Positions 42,573 to 52,955 of a stretch of DNA of 64,000 nucleotides are shown here, in pieces. The stretch's first letter is position 1; every line of letters begins with the position of its first letter. The stretch comes from DATBJJ01 sp963750915 (GTDB taxonomy: Bacteria; Acidobacteriota; Vicinamibacteria; Vicinamibacterales; 2-12-FULL-66-21). The stretch spans positions 1,178,001-1,242,000 of the forward strand of contig CAVVSF010000007.1 of the NCBI GenBank assembly GCA_963750915.1, written 5' to 3'. The position numbers were made by a program, and so were the translations under genes. Under the pieces are notes generated by a model. The model searched no databases and was not told the origin of the DNA. It was given only the letters and a program-made list of their open reading frames with translations.

Positions 42573-43984
42573 CGGCGAGCGCGTCGCGCCGCGGCCGCAT
42601 CCACCAGGTCCTGGCCACGCTCGGCTACGGCGATGCCATCGGCCACGAAGTCCTCGGCATCCAACGCGTGCTGCGCGGCGCCGGCTTCGCCTCCGAGATC
42701 TTCGTCGAGACCGCAGATCCGCGCCTCGAGGACCTGACCATCGACTATCGGGAGATGGTCGGCCAGATCGGGCCGGAAGACATCCTCATTCACCACTTCT
42801 CGATCGGCTCGCGCGCGTCGCGCGTCGCCTACGCGCTGCCGGGCCGCATGGCCCTCGTCTATCACAACATCACGCCGCCGGAATACTTCGTCGGGGTGCA
42901 TCGCGACCTGGTCAAACTGTGCTTTCGCGGCCGCCGCGAGCTCACGGCCTACGTCGACCGCTGCGATCTCGCGCTCGGCGACTCGGAGTACAACCGCGAA
43001 GAGCTCGCCGGGCTCGGCTTCGAGCCGACGGGCGTCCTGCCCGTGGTCCCCGACTTCACCCACCTGAACCTCGAGCCGAACCGCATTCTCGCCGCCGGCT
43101 TCGACGACGGCTGGACCAACATCATGTTCGTCGGCCGGGTGATCCCGAACAAGAAGTTCGAGACCATCGTCCGCGCCTTCCACGTCTACCGGACGCGCCA
43201 CAACCCGCGGTCGCGGCTGCTGCTCGTCGGCTCCTACAGCGGCTTCGAACGCTACCTGACGATGCTGCACGGGCTGATCGCGAGGCTCGGGACGCCGGAC
43301 GTCCACTTCCTCGGCCACGTCTCGAACGAGGAGCTGACGGCGCTCTACGACGTCGCCGACCTGTTCCTCTGCGCCAGCGCCCACGAAGGCTTCTGCGTGC
43401 CGATCATCGAAGCCTTCTACAAGCGCATCCCGGTGCTCGCCTACGCCTCGACCGCCGTGCCGGCGACGATGGACGGCGGCGGAGTCCTCTACGACAGCAC
43501 CGATCCGCAGGAGATCGCGCGGCTGATGGCGGCCGTGCTCGACGCACCGGAGATCGAGGACGCCGTCCTGCAGTCGCAGGACGCGGCGCTCGAGCGCTTG
43601 CTGACGCGCAACTTCGCCGGCACGCTTCTCGGTTTCGTCGACGCGTTGCAGCAGCAGCCGCCGCGGCCGGCGCCCGACGTCGCGTGGGACTTCTGGGCCC
43701 AGTTCGACCAGTTCGAGCGCCTCGAGGAGCTGCGCCAGTTCAGGCCGGCAGTGTTCCAGGCACTGCCGTCGAGTCAGAGCCAGGGCTCGGGGTCGGGGCT
43801 CGGGGCTCGACCCGGCGCCGAACCGGGGACCCCGAGCCCCGAGCCCCGCCGCAGTGATCATCAACCAGTGGGTCCCGGCCGCGCATCGCGGCGACGCGAT
43901 CGGCGACAGCGCCAGGCGGGTGCGCGACGTCCTCCGCCGCCAGGGGCACACCTCCGACGTCTTCGCCCTGACGATCGACGATGA
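42569..43984 (+). CDS. GT4-family glycosyltransferase (paralog type B, first copy)
   Basis: The ATG at 42569 overlaps the previous stop by 4 bases. The GT-B core has ALVYHNITPPEYF, VDRCDLALGDSEYNREEL, NIMFVGRVIPNKKFE and the E-x7-E motif in EGFCVPIIE. The genuine protein probably ends near 43857. After AVFQALPSSQSQ the frame reads through heptamer array C and then antisense-quality sequence inside the next gene. In the shifted frame a TGA at 43855-43857 overlaps the next GTG as GTGA. It is closest to the third glycosyltransferase. Confidence 0.85.
   Translation: MTASASRRGRIHQVLATLGYGDAIGHEVLGIQRVLRGAGFASEIFVETADPRLEDLTIDYREMVGQIGPEDILIHHFSIGSRASRVAYALPGRMALVYHNITPPEYFVGVHRDLVKLCFRGRRELTAYVDRCDLALGDSEYNREELAGLGFEPTGVLPVVPDFTHLNLEPNRILAAGFDDGWTNIMFVGRVIPNKKFETIVRAFHVYRTRHNPRSRLLLVGSYSGFERYLTMLHGLIARLGTPDVHFLGHVSNEELTALYDVADLFLCASAHEGFCVPIIEAFYKRIPVLAYASTAVPATMDGGGVLYDSTDPQEIARLMAAVLDAPEIEDAVLQSQDAALERLLTRNFAGTLLGFVDALQQQPPRPAPDVAWDFWAQFDQFERLEELRQFRPAVFQALPSSQSQGSGSGLGARPGAEPGTPSPEPRRSDHQPVGPGRASRRRDRRQRQAGARRPPPPGAHLRRLRPDDRR
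43783..43850. repeat. Heptamer-periodic inverted array C (GGGGCTC / GAGCCCC)
   Basis: GGGGCTC-type units at 7-, 6- and 7-base steps are followed by the complementary CCGAGCC units, separated by a GC-rich centre. It lies between two glycosyltransferase genes, inside the reading frame of the first and 3 bases before the start of the next. Confidence 0.8.
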
Positions 43985-44925
43985 CCTTCGCGGCGACGTC
44001 CTGCCGTTCGCCGAGCCGGCGGCGCGGCGCGGCGACGTGACGATCTTCCACTTCGCGCTGCCCTCGCCGATGACTGAGGCCTTTGCCACGCTCGACGGCG
44101 CCCGCGTCCTCCAGTACCACAACATCACCCCGGCCTCGTTCTTCGCACCGTACGCGCCGGGGCTGTTTCGCCTCGCGGCGGTGGGTCGGCAGGAGCTGGC
44201 CGTCACTCCGCGGCAGGGTCGATCTCGCGCTCGGCGACTCGGAGTTCAACCGGCAGGAGCTCGAGGCCCTCGGGTTTGGCGCAACCGGGGTGATGCCGAT
44301 CGCGGTCAACACCGAACGCATTACCAGCGGCCCGCCGCGGCCGGCACTCGAAAAGATCCTCGGCGACGGCCTGATGAACATTCTGTTCGTCGGCCGGATC
44401 GTGCCGAACAAGAAGATCGAGGACCACATCCGCCTCGCCGAGATCTACAAGCGCTACGTCGACAGCCACTACCGCTTCATCTTCGTCGGCCGGACCGACG
44501 GGGTGCCGGCCTACTACGCCCAGGTCCGCGCCCTGGTCGCGGAACTGCGCATGCTGCCCGACCGTTTCTGGTTCACGGGCCCGGTGCCGGACGAGGATCT
44601 GGCCGCCTTCTACCGCTGGGCCGACGTCTACGTCTCGCTGAGCGAGCACGAAGGCTTCTGCGTCCCGCTGGTCGAGGCGATGGCGGCCGACGTGCCCGTC
44701 CTCGCCTACGCCGCCGGCGCGGTCCCCGAGACGCTCGGCGGCGCCGGCCTGCTCTTTTCGCCAAAGGATCTCGAAGTCGCCGCCGAGATGCTCGGCATGC
44801 TCGTATACGATCGTCCCCTGCGTCAGCGCATCCTCGCCGGCCAGCGTCGCCGGCTGGAGGATTTCGCGCCGGCGCGCCTGGAAGCGCGTTTGAGCGAAAC
44901 GCTCGCCACATTGAGGCTCTCTTGA
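43854..44925 (+). CDS. GT4-family glycosyltransferase (paralog type B, second copy), one frame break
   Basis: It starts at GTG 43854 (MIINQWVPAAHRGDAIGDSA). An extra C near 44208 shifts the frame after VGRQELAVT. The neighbouring frame then gives RGRVDLALGDSEFNRQELEALGF, NILFVGRIVPNKKIEDHI and the E-x7-E motif in EGFCVPLVE, ending at 44925. The corrected length is about 356 residues. It matches type B paralog 42569 across the same motifs but lacks its N-terminal extension. The break is probably a sequencing error. Confidence 0.85.
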
Positions 44926-46187
44926 AGATCGCATTCATTGTCCAGCGCTACGGCGCCGAGATCCTGGGCGGCTCCGAGTATCACTGCCGCCTGATCGCGG
45001 AGCGCCTCGCGCCCAGGCACCAGGTCGAGGTCCTGACGACCTGCGCCGCCGACTACATCTCGTGGAAGAACGACTACCCGGAAGGCACCGATCGCATCCG
45101 CGGCGTCACCGTGCGGCGCTTCGCCAACAGCCGGACGCGCGACATCCATGCCTTCAACCGCTATTCGGAGTGGATCTTCACCCACGAGCACAGCCGCGAG
45201 GACGAGAGCGAGTGGCTGCGGCAGCAGGGACCGTGGTGCCCGGGGCTAATCGAGTACCTCGAGCGCAACCAGCACCAGTACGACGTCCTGATCTTCTTCA
45301 CCTATCTCTACGCGCCGACGGTGCTCGGCATGCGCATCGCGCCCCACAAGAGCATCCTCGTGCCGACGGCGCACGACGAGCCGGCGATCCATCTCGGGCT
45401 CTACAAGGAGTTCTTTTCCCTGCCGGCCGGCATCGCCTATAACACCGAGGTCGAGCGCCGCTTCATCACGACGCACTTCTCGATCCGCGCCGTCGAGGAG
45501 CAGACGGTCGGCTGCGGCGTCGACCTGCCGTCGCCGCAACCGGCGCGCAAGGAGGGCGACGCGGCCGAGGACGATCACGACGAGAACGCCGCCGCGGCCG
45601 ACGATTCCCCCAGCTTCCGGCCGCATCTCGCGCGCCGCGGCGCGATGTTCCGCCGCCGGCACCGCCTGCACGGACCGATCGCGCTCTACGGCGGCCGCAT
45701 CGACCCCGGCAAGGGCTGCGAAGAGCTGGTGGAGTACTTCAGCACCTACGTCCAGGACGGCGGTGACGCGTCGCTCGTGCTGATGGGGGTCAAGCTGATG
45801 CCGCTGCCGGAGGAGCCGTTCATCCGCTTCGCCGGCCGGTTGTCAGACCAGGAGCGGCTGCAGGCGCTGGAAGCCGCAACGGTCGTGATCGTGCCGTCGC
45901 CGTACGAAAGCCTGTCGCTGCTGGCGCTCGAATCGTTCGCCGTCGGCACGCCGGTCCTCGCCAACGCCCGCAGCGAGGTCCTCGTCGATCACTGCCACAA
46001 GAGCAACGCCGGCCTCTACTACGCCGACCGCGACGAGTTCACCGAATGCCTGCGGCTGCTGCTCGCCGACACCCACCTGCGCGAGCACATGGGCCGGAAC
46101 GGCCGGCGCTACGTGCAGCAGAACTATCGCTGGGACGTGATTCTGCAGAAGTACGAGCAGATGTTTACGAGCGTGAGGAAGAAGTAA
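44922..46187 (+). CDS. GT4-family glycosyltransferase (paralog type A, second copy)
   Basis: It starts at TTG 44922, overlapping the previous TGA as TTGA, and encodes 421 residues (LKIAFIVQRYGAEILGGSEYH). The longer frame upstream is only the wrong frame of the previous gene. The motifs are ALYGGRIDPGKGCEELVEYF and E-x7-E in ESLSLLALE. An acidic insertion (EGDAAEDDHDENAAAADD, about residues 208-225) is absent from its type A paralog at 41208. Array D begins just past the stop codon. Confidence 0.9.
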   Translation: MKIAFIVQRYGAEILGGSEYHCRLIAERLAPRHQVEVLTTCAADYISWKNDYPEGTDRIRGVTVRRFANSRTRDIHAFNRYSEWIFTHEHSREDESEWLRQQGPWCPGLIEYLERNQHQYDVLIFFTYLYAPTVLGMRIAPHKSILVPTAHDEPAIHLGLYKEFFSLPAGIAYNTEVERRFITTHFSIRAVEEQTVGCGVDLPSPQPARKEGDAAEDDHDENAAAADDSPSFRPHLARRGAMFRRRHRLHGPIALYGGRIDPGKGCEELVEYFSTYVQDGGDASLVLMGVKLMPLPEEPFIRFAGRLSDQERLQALEAATVVIVPSPYESLSLLALESFAVGTPVLANARSEVLVDHCHKSNAGLYYADRDEFTECLRLLLADTHLREHMGRNGRRYVQQNYRWDVILQKYEQMFTSVRKK

Positions 46188-46192
46188 ACCCT

Positions 46193-46381
46193 ATTGCAGA
46201 TTGAAGATTGAAGACTGCAGATTTGGCATTGTCGATTGAAGATTGAAGATTGACGATTGACGATTCCGAGCACTGACTCGGCGCCTGCCTATGCAGCCGA
46301 ATTAACCCGAACCAAAAAATCGACAATCCGAAATCCCACAATTCCAATCTGCAATCTTCAGTATCTTCAATCTTCAATCTT

Positions 46382-46394
<13 letters not shown>
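46193..46394. repeat. Heptamer-periodic inverted array D (ATTGAAG / CTTCAAT)
   Basis: The left half repeats ATTGAAG, ATTGAAG, ACTGCAG, ATTTGGC, ATTGTCG, ATTGAAG, ATTGAAG, ATTGACG in exact 7-base steps. The right half is the complement (CAATCTT units). It fills the gap between two convergent stop codons (46187 and 46382) and just enters the response-regulator gene. Its AT content contrasts sharply with the GC-rich surroundings. Confidence 0.92.
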
Positions 46395-47806
<1,412 letters not shown>

Positions 47807-47819
47807 GCTCGGGGGACTG

Positions 47820-50813
47820 CTACGCCTGGCGGTTGGCGGCGGTCAGGGCGGCGGAGCGCGAGCTCACCAGCGGCAGCGTCAGCCTGAAGCGCGTGCCGTG
47901 GCCGATGGCGCTGTCGCAGGTGATCGTGCCGCCGTGCTCCTGGACGATGCCGTAGGTGATCGAGAGGCCCAGGCCGGTACCCTTGCCGATGTCCTTGGTG
48001 GTGAAGAACGGGTCGTAGATGCGTGACAGCTGGTCGGCGGGGATGCCCGAGCCGGTGTCGGCGACTTCGATCGTCGCCGAGTCGCCTGTCGCCCGGGTCG
48101 CAATCGTCAGCCAGCCGCCTTTCGGCATCGCGTCGCGCGCGTTCATGAACAGGTTCAGGAACACCTGCTGCAGCTTGTACTCGATGCCCATCACCGCCGG
48201 CACCGAAGCCGTCAGCTCCTTGCGCACCTGGATGCGGCCGGTGCGGAACTGGTGCTCGAGCAGCGACAGGACGTCGTTGATCACCGCGTTGACGTCGACC
48301 GGGCCGCTGTCCACCTGCGCCGGGCGGGCCAGGTTGAGCAGGCCGTTGACGATCTTCGCGGCCCGGAACGTCTGGCGCTCGATCTTCTCGAGCACCTGCG
48401 CCCGCGGATCGTCGGCGTCGGTGTTCTGCATCAGCATCTGGACGAAGCTGGAGATGCCGGTCAGCGGCGTGTTGACCTCGTGCGCGACGCCGGCGGCGAG
48501 CAGGCCGATTGAGGCCATCTTCTCGGAAATCTGCAACTGCTCCTCGAGCTGCACCCTGGCCGAAATGTCCTCGACGACGACGATGGTGCCGGTGATGGCG
48601 CCGGACATGTCGCGCAGCGGCGTTGTCGCGACGTTGACGAGCAGCCGCCGCGGCGCCTCGTGCTTCGACGAGATCGGGGCGCGGTAGATCGCCGCACCCT
48701 CCGGCGAGTCGTTGCGGCTGGAGCGCAGCACCTCGTAGAAACCGGGGTCGAGCACCTGTTCGAGGCGGCGCCCGACCGCGGCCTCGTGGCGAATGCCGTA
48801 GAGCTCTTCCAGCCGCCGGTTCCAGCGCACGACGCGGTCGTCGCGGTCGACGACCGCCAGGCCGTCGTTCAGCGACTCCAGGATGTTCTCGCTGAACTCG
48901 CGCATGCGATCGAGCTCGTTGGCCTTGACCGTCAGCTGGCGGTAGAGCCGGCCGTTCTCGAGCGCGGTCGCCGCCTGCGCCGCAACCGCCGCGAGCAGCG
49001 CCATGTCCTCGCTGCTCAGCGGTTCGGCGCTCGACTTGCGCCCCAGCGCCATCACCGCAATCGTCCCTTCCTTCGAGACGCACGGCACGAAGTAATGGAT
49101 CCCGTTCTCCCGCCAGAACTCGATGTCGGTCGAGTCGAGGCGCCGCTGCGACAGCGGATCGTCCAGCGTCAGCGTGTGACCGGAAATCAGCCGCGTCGCG
49201 ACCTCCGAGGACTTCGTCAACACCGGCGGCTCGCCGCCGAAACCGGAGTGGGCGACGGTCACGAACGGCGAATCGAAGCCCTCCGGCGCCATGCCGGTCG
49301 GCGCCAGCATCAGCGCCATGCGATCGACCAGCAGCGTCTCGGTGACGCGGCGCACGAGACGTTCGCTGAGGCGGTAGAGGTCGAGATCGCTGTTGAGGTC
49401 GCGCGCGAATCCGACGAGGGCGCGGCGGTAGTCGTAGCGATCGCGGTAGTAAACGCGGTCGAGGCCGGTCTGGATCGCGTTCTTCACCGGCCGCGCCAGC
49501 AGCACCAGCACCAGCGTCGCCAGGAACGCGACGATGGTATTCGGACCACTGCCCTGCGCGTCGGTCGGGTAGAACTGCTCGGCGAGCTGCAGCAGGACGG
49601 CGTAGAACGCGGCAATCGCGGCAATCGCCGCGGCGTAGACCAGCCCGCGCTTGATGATGACCTCGACGTCCATCAGGCGGTAGCGGATGATCGCCGAGGC
49701 AAAGGCGAGCGGCACGAGGCCGAGCAGCACCGCCGTCAGCTCGAAGCCAGGCTGCGGCGTGAAGCCCATCGTGAACGGCAGCGCGTAGCCGAGCACGAAC
49801 GGCACCGCGCCGAGGCCGGTGCCCCACACGATCCAGCGCAGCTGCCGGCGCGCCGTCACCGAGCGCACGCGGTAGAGCGCGCGCGTCATGATGATGAAGC
49901 CGCCGACGAGGCACAGCCCGAGGTAGAGGAACTCGGCGCGGTCGACGAACTGCAGCACGCTCGTCAGCACGTCGCCATTGCGATCGCCGCGCATGATCAT
50001 CGCGACTTTGAGCGCCCCGAGCAGCAGGCCGGGCAGGTAGACCAGCGGCAGCAGGTTGCGGCCCGTGTCGCTCCTGGCCCAGCTGTCGGGCCGTTCCGGG
50101 AACACCAGCGCGAAGTGGACGAAAAGCGGCGGCAGCAGCAGCATCGCCACGACGTCGGCCCAGTAGAACACCCAGTCGAGCCGATCGAGACGGCCGCTGT
50201 AGGAGAACGTCAGGACGCCGAAGAACGCGATCGACAGCCAGAAGAAGTGGAGCGTCGCCTGGTTCTCGGGGCGGCGCAGCCGCACGCCGGTGCCGACGAG
50301 CAGCGAGAACAGGCCGACCCCGGCGAGCGCGAAGTAGAGCCAGTGGGCCTCGTTCGGCAGGCCCGAGACGGCGACGTGGAGCATGTCCCCGCCGCCGGCG
50401 TCGCCGTTGCGAATGACGACGTAGCGCAGGACGTCGGATTCACGCGCGCCGTGGAGCACCTCGTGGACGTCCTTCGGCGACGAGACCAGGCGCTCCCCGA
50501 CCCGCACGACCGAGTCGCCCGGGCGAATGCCGGCGCGCGCCGCCGGCGACCCTTCCGTCACCACGCTGGCAATGACGTCGTTGCCGTTACTCTCCCACAG
50601 CACACCATCGTCCTGCTCGGTCCAGCCGCGGGACGAGATATTGAGCGCCGCAAGGACCACGAGGACGGCCACCAGCGCGAGCTGGAGCAGTACCCGGATC
50701 AGGGCGCGCCGGGCGACGCCCGGCTGTGAAGTAACGATTGACACGGAGAGGTCCGGTGGCTGCGAAGCAAAGGACGTTCCCTGCTCTCCCACCGAAAAGT
50801 CTCTATAACCCAT
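47820..50813 (-). CDS. Membrane sensor histidine kinase with N-terminal PDZ domain
   Basis: This 997-residue protein has one membrane helix (about 38-58) and then a PDZ-like domain (about 70-150, SPAARAGIRPGDSVVRVGERLV). A block of about seven to eight further helices (155-450) follows. Next come a GAF-like domain (about 470-640) and a PAS domain (about 660-770). The HisKA domain has phospho-acceptor His778 (VAHEVNTPL), and the HATPase_c domain has ADTGSGIP and GKGTGLGLS boxes. The layout recalls PrsK-type kinases, which also pair with sigma54 regulators, with a PDZ domain added. It forms an operon with the regulator. The signal sensed is unknown. Confidence 0.92.
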   Translation of the reverse strand: MGYRDFSVGEQGTSFASQPPDLSVSIVTSQPGVARRALIRVLLQLALVAVLVVLAALNISSRGWTEQDDGVLWESNGNDVIASVVTEGSPAARAGIRPGDSVVRVGERLVSSPKDVHEVLHGARESDVLRYVVIRNGDAGGGDMLHVAVSGLPNEAHWLYFALAGVGLFSLLVGTGVRLRRPENQATLHFFWLSIAFFGVLTFSYSGRLDRLDWVFYWADVVAMLLLPPLFVHFALVFPERPDSWARSDTGRNLLPLVYLPGLLLGALKVAMIMRGDRNGDVLTSVLQFVDRAEFLYLGLCLVGGFIIMTRALYRVRSVTARRQLRWIVWGTGLGAVPFVLGYALPFTMGFTPQPGFELTAVLLGLVPLAFASAIIRYRLMDVEVIIKRGLVYAAAIAAIAAFYAVLLQLAEQFYPTDAQGSGPNTIVAFLATLVLVLLARPVKNAIQTGLDRVYYRDRYDYRRALVGFARDLNSDLDLYRLSERLVRRVTETLLVDRMALMLAPTGMAPEGFDSPFVTVAHSGFGGEPPVLTKSSEVATRLISGHTLTLDDPLSQRRLDSTDIEFWRENGIHYFVPCVSKEGTIAVMALGRKSSAEPLSSEDMALLAAVAAQAATALENGRLYRQLTVKANELDRMREFSENILESLNDGLAVVDRDDRVVRWNRRLEELYGIRHEAAVGRRLEQVLDPGFYEVLRSSRNDSPEGAAIYRAPISSKHEAPRRLLVNVATTPLRDMSGAITGTIVVVEDISARVQLEEQLQISEKMASIGLLAAGVAHEVNTPLTGISSFVQMLMQNTDADDPRAQVLEKIERQTFRAAKIVNGLLNLARPAQVDSGPVDVNAVINDVLSLLEHQFRTGRIQVRKELTASVPAVMGIEYKLQQVFLNLFMNARDAMPKGGWLTIATRATGDSATIEVADTGSGIPADQLSRIYDPFFTTKDIGKGTGLGLSITYGIVQEHGGTITCDSAIGHGTRFRLTLPLVSSRSAALTAANRQA

Positions 50814-50985
50814 TGCGTATCAATAACTTCAATGGGCCAATTGACGATCTTTTCCAACCATCTGGAAGGTGGATCCAAAGATTCGGAGAGCACGCGGACG
50901 TCGCGACGTGACTCGGACACGCGGGAACGACCGGCGAGGACGCGATCAGGTCCATACCGAACGTAAAGACTTGACCCTTTGCCGG

Positions 50986-52914
50986 CTAGAAGCGGACCAG
51001 GAAGCCGCCGACCACACGCTTCGGCGGCTTGACGACCAGGAGCTCGTCGTAGACCGAGGCCGGATCGTTGGGATCGCGGAACAGGTTCCGCAGCCCGACG
51101 AGCACCTCCCACTTCGTGCCCTTGATGTCGAACGGCAGCGCCTGGTTGACCTGCACGTCGAAGCGGGCGTCGAGGCCGGGATGCGCGAGCGCGGTGTCGG
51201 ACTTCGTGTAGCCGGTGTTGACCTTGTAGAACACGAAGACGCGCGTCGCGGTCTCGGGAATCTCGGTCTGCAGCGACGTCGTGACGTCGTGGAGATCCTC
51301 GTTCTCCGGGCGAATCGCCGCCGGTGCGAGGCTGCCGATGTCGCCGGTCTGACCGCGCGACAGCCAGCGCGCGCGTGTGAGGCTGTAATCGACCGATCCG
51401 CTGAAACGCTTGCCCGCGGCGCTGCTCAGGCGCACGGCCCAGCCGTCCGCGCCAAGCGAGCCGGCGTTGGCGACGTAGTAATGGCCGTTCGAGTGCGGCC
51501 CGTCCGGCAGGTTCATGCCGAAGAGCGTCACCAGCTGGTTGTCGACGTCCTGGTAGAAGCGGCGCACGCCGATGGCGACCGGCGCGTCGAATTCGTGCTC
51601 GACCATCAAGTCGACGAAGCGCGCGCGCTCGACGCTGAACGGGTTCGCCGACGCCAGTCCGCCGAGCGGCGCGAACGTCCGCTCCGGCGGCAGCCACGGC
51701 CCGGGCGTCTCGCTGGCCACGAACTCCTCAGCGCCCGGCGCGACCATGCGCTGGGCCACGACCGCGGATACGCGGGTGTTGCGGAACGGCTCGACCGACA
51801 GGCCGAGACGCGGGCTGACAAGACCCCGGCCTTCGAGATAGTCGTACTTGCCGTAGCGGGTGCCGTATTCGAGCACGATGCCGGGGATTACCGTCCAGTT
51901 GTCGAAAGCGTAGAGCTCGCCGACATTGCGGCTCCCCTCGGTTGCGGCGGCGAGCGCCGAGGGATTGCCGCCGAGGTATTCCTGTTTGCTGTACGAAAGC
52001 CCGAACCGGTAACTGTGCGTTACGTTCGCGCGGGTCTCGTAACCGCCGGCGAGGATCCACGACGTCAGATCGCTCTGGCTCATCGCCGCGCGCACCGACC
52101 ACTGGCCGGCGCCGGCTGGGGCCCCGATCGCCATGTAGGCGACGCCGCGCGGCATGAAGTCGCCGGCGAACAGGCCGTCCGATCCGACGGCACTCGTCGT
52201 CAGCACGTTGACTTCGCCGGTGAAGGGCAACTCGGTGAAGAAGGTCGTCGCCAGGCTCGTCGCCGAGCCCATCGCGCGGCCGAATGACGGGCTCGCCGGA
52301 ATCTCCTCGTCCTGCTCGACGAGCGTCGCCACCGGCGAGGCGTCCTTGAGAATGCTGCGCTTGATGTGGCGAAGCCGCCACGAGGTTTCGTTGTGCGGAT
52401 GCTCGTCGCGCGCCGCGGTTTCTGAGGACTTCTCCGCGTCGGGCTGATCCGCGAGGGTGCCCTGCGGCAGGCCGATTCCGGCCGCCATGATCGGACGCGT
52501 CGCCACCGGCGAGGTGCCGGTGGTCGCGACCGCGCTTTCGAGGCGGCGCAGCTGCAGGCGCTGCGAGCCGCCGCTGACGCCGTTGACGCGGACGGTGGCG
52601 CGGGCGGACCCGGCGAAGCCGGTGCGATGCGCCTGAATGGTGTAGTCGCCGAGGGGCAGCGCGTCGAACGAGAACCAGCCGGACGCGTCCGTCGTCGCCT
52701 TTGCCGCGGTCGTCATGCCGAGGGCCGACACCAGCGCGCCCGCGATCGGGCCGCCGCTGTCGTCGCTGACGACGCCGCTGATGCTGCCGCGGACGGCGCG
52801 GACGGATTGGTACTGCGCGGTCTGAGCCAGCGCGTTCGTCGCGCCACTCGATCCGAGCATGCCGATGCCACACGCCGCTATCGACGCCGTGAGCACCCGG
52901 TTGAGGCGTTCCAT
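50986..52914 (-). CDS. Outer-membrane beta-barrel with carboxypeptidase-regulatory-like N-terminus
   Basis: This 642-residue protein has a signal peptide (about 1-31) and a carboxypeptidase-regulatory-like domain at about 42-120 (GSISGVVSDDSGGPIAGALVSALG, GDYTIQAHRTGFAG). The remainder is a barrel with many Tyr/Phe-ended strands, terminating in GGFLVRF with the C-terminal aromatic needed for outer-membrane insertion. It resembles TonB-dependent receptors of Acidobacteriota, but no TonB box or plug domain is recognisable. Its role may be as a porin or scaffold. A secreted protein gene lies 41 bases upstream on the same strand. Confidence 0.8.
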   Translation of the reverse strand: MERLNRVLTASIAACGIGMLGSSGATNALAQTAQYQSVRAVRGSISGVVSDDSGGPIAGALVSALGMTTAAKATTDASGWFSFDALPLGDYTIQAHRTGFAGSARATVRVNGVSGGSQRLQLRRLESAVATTGTSPVATRPIMAAGIGLPQGTLADQPDAEKSSETAARDEHPHNETSWRLRHIKRSILKDASPVATLVEQDEEIPASPSFGRAMGSATSLATTFFTELPFTGEVNVLTTSAVGSDGLFAGDFMPRGVAYMAIGAPAGAGQWSVRAAMSQSDLTSWILAGGYETRANVTHSYRFGLSYSKQEYLGGNPSALAAATEGSRNVGELYAFDNWTVIPGIVLEYGTRYGKYDYLEGRGLVSPRLGLSVEPFRNTRVSAVVAQRMVAPGAEEFVASETPGPWLPPERTFAPLGGLASANPFSVERARFVDLMVEHEFDAPVAIGVRRFYQDVDNQLVTLFGMNLPDGPHSNGHYYVANAGSLGADGWAVRLSSAAGKRFSGSVDYSLTRARWLSRGQTGDIGSLAPAAIRPENEDLHDVTTSLQTEIPETATRVFVFYKVNTGYTKSDTALAHPGLDARFDVQVNQALPFDIKGTKWEVLVGLRNLFRDPNDPASVYDELLVVKPPKRVVGGFLVRF

Positions 52915-52955
52915 TGCCTTCCTCCGTTTCGGCCTGATACCAATCCCCGATCGAG

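Noticed and set aside
42317..44206. 629-codon minus-strand open frame
   Set aside because: It is antisense to the two type B glycosyltransferase genes; only the plus strand carries GT4 motifs.
48660..50729. 689-codon plus-strand open frame
   Set aside because: It is antisense to the histidine kinase, with the same shadow composition (RRR, HRH, QRQ runs).
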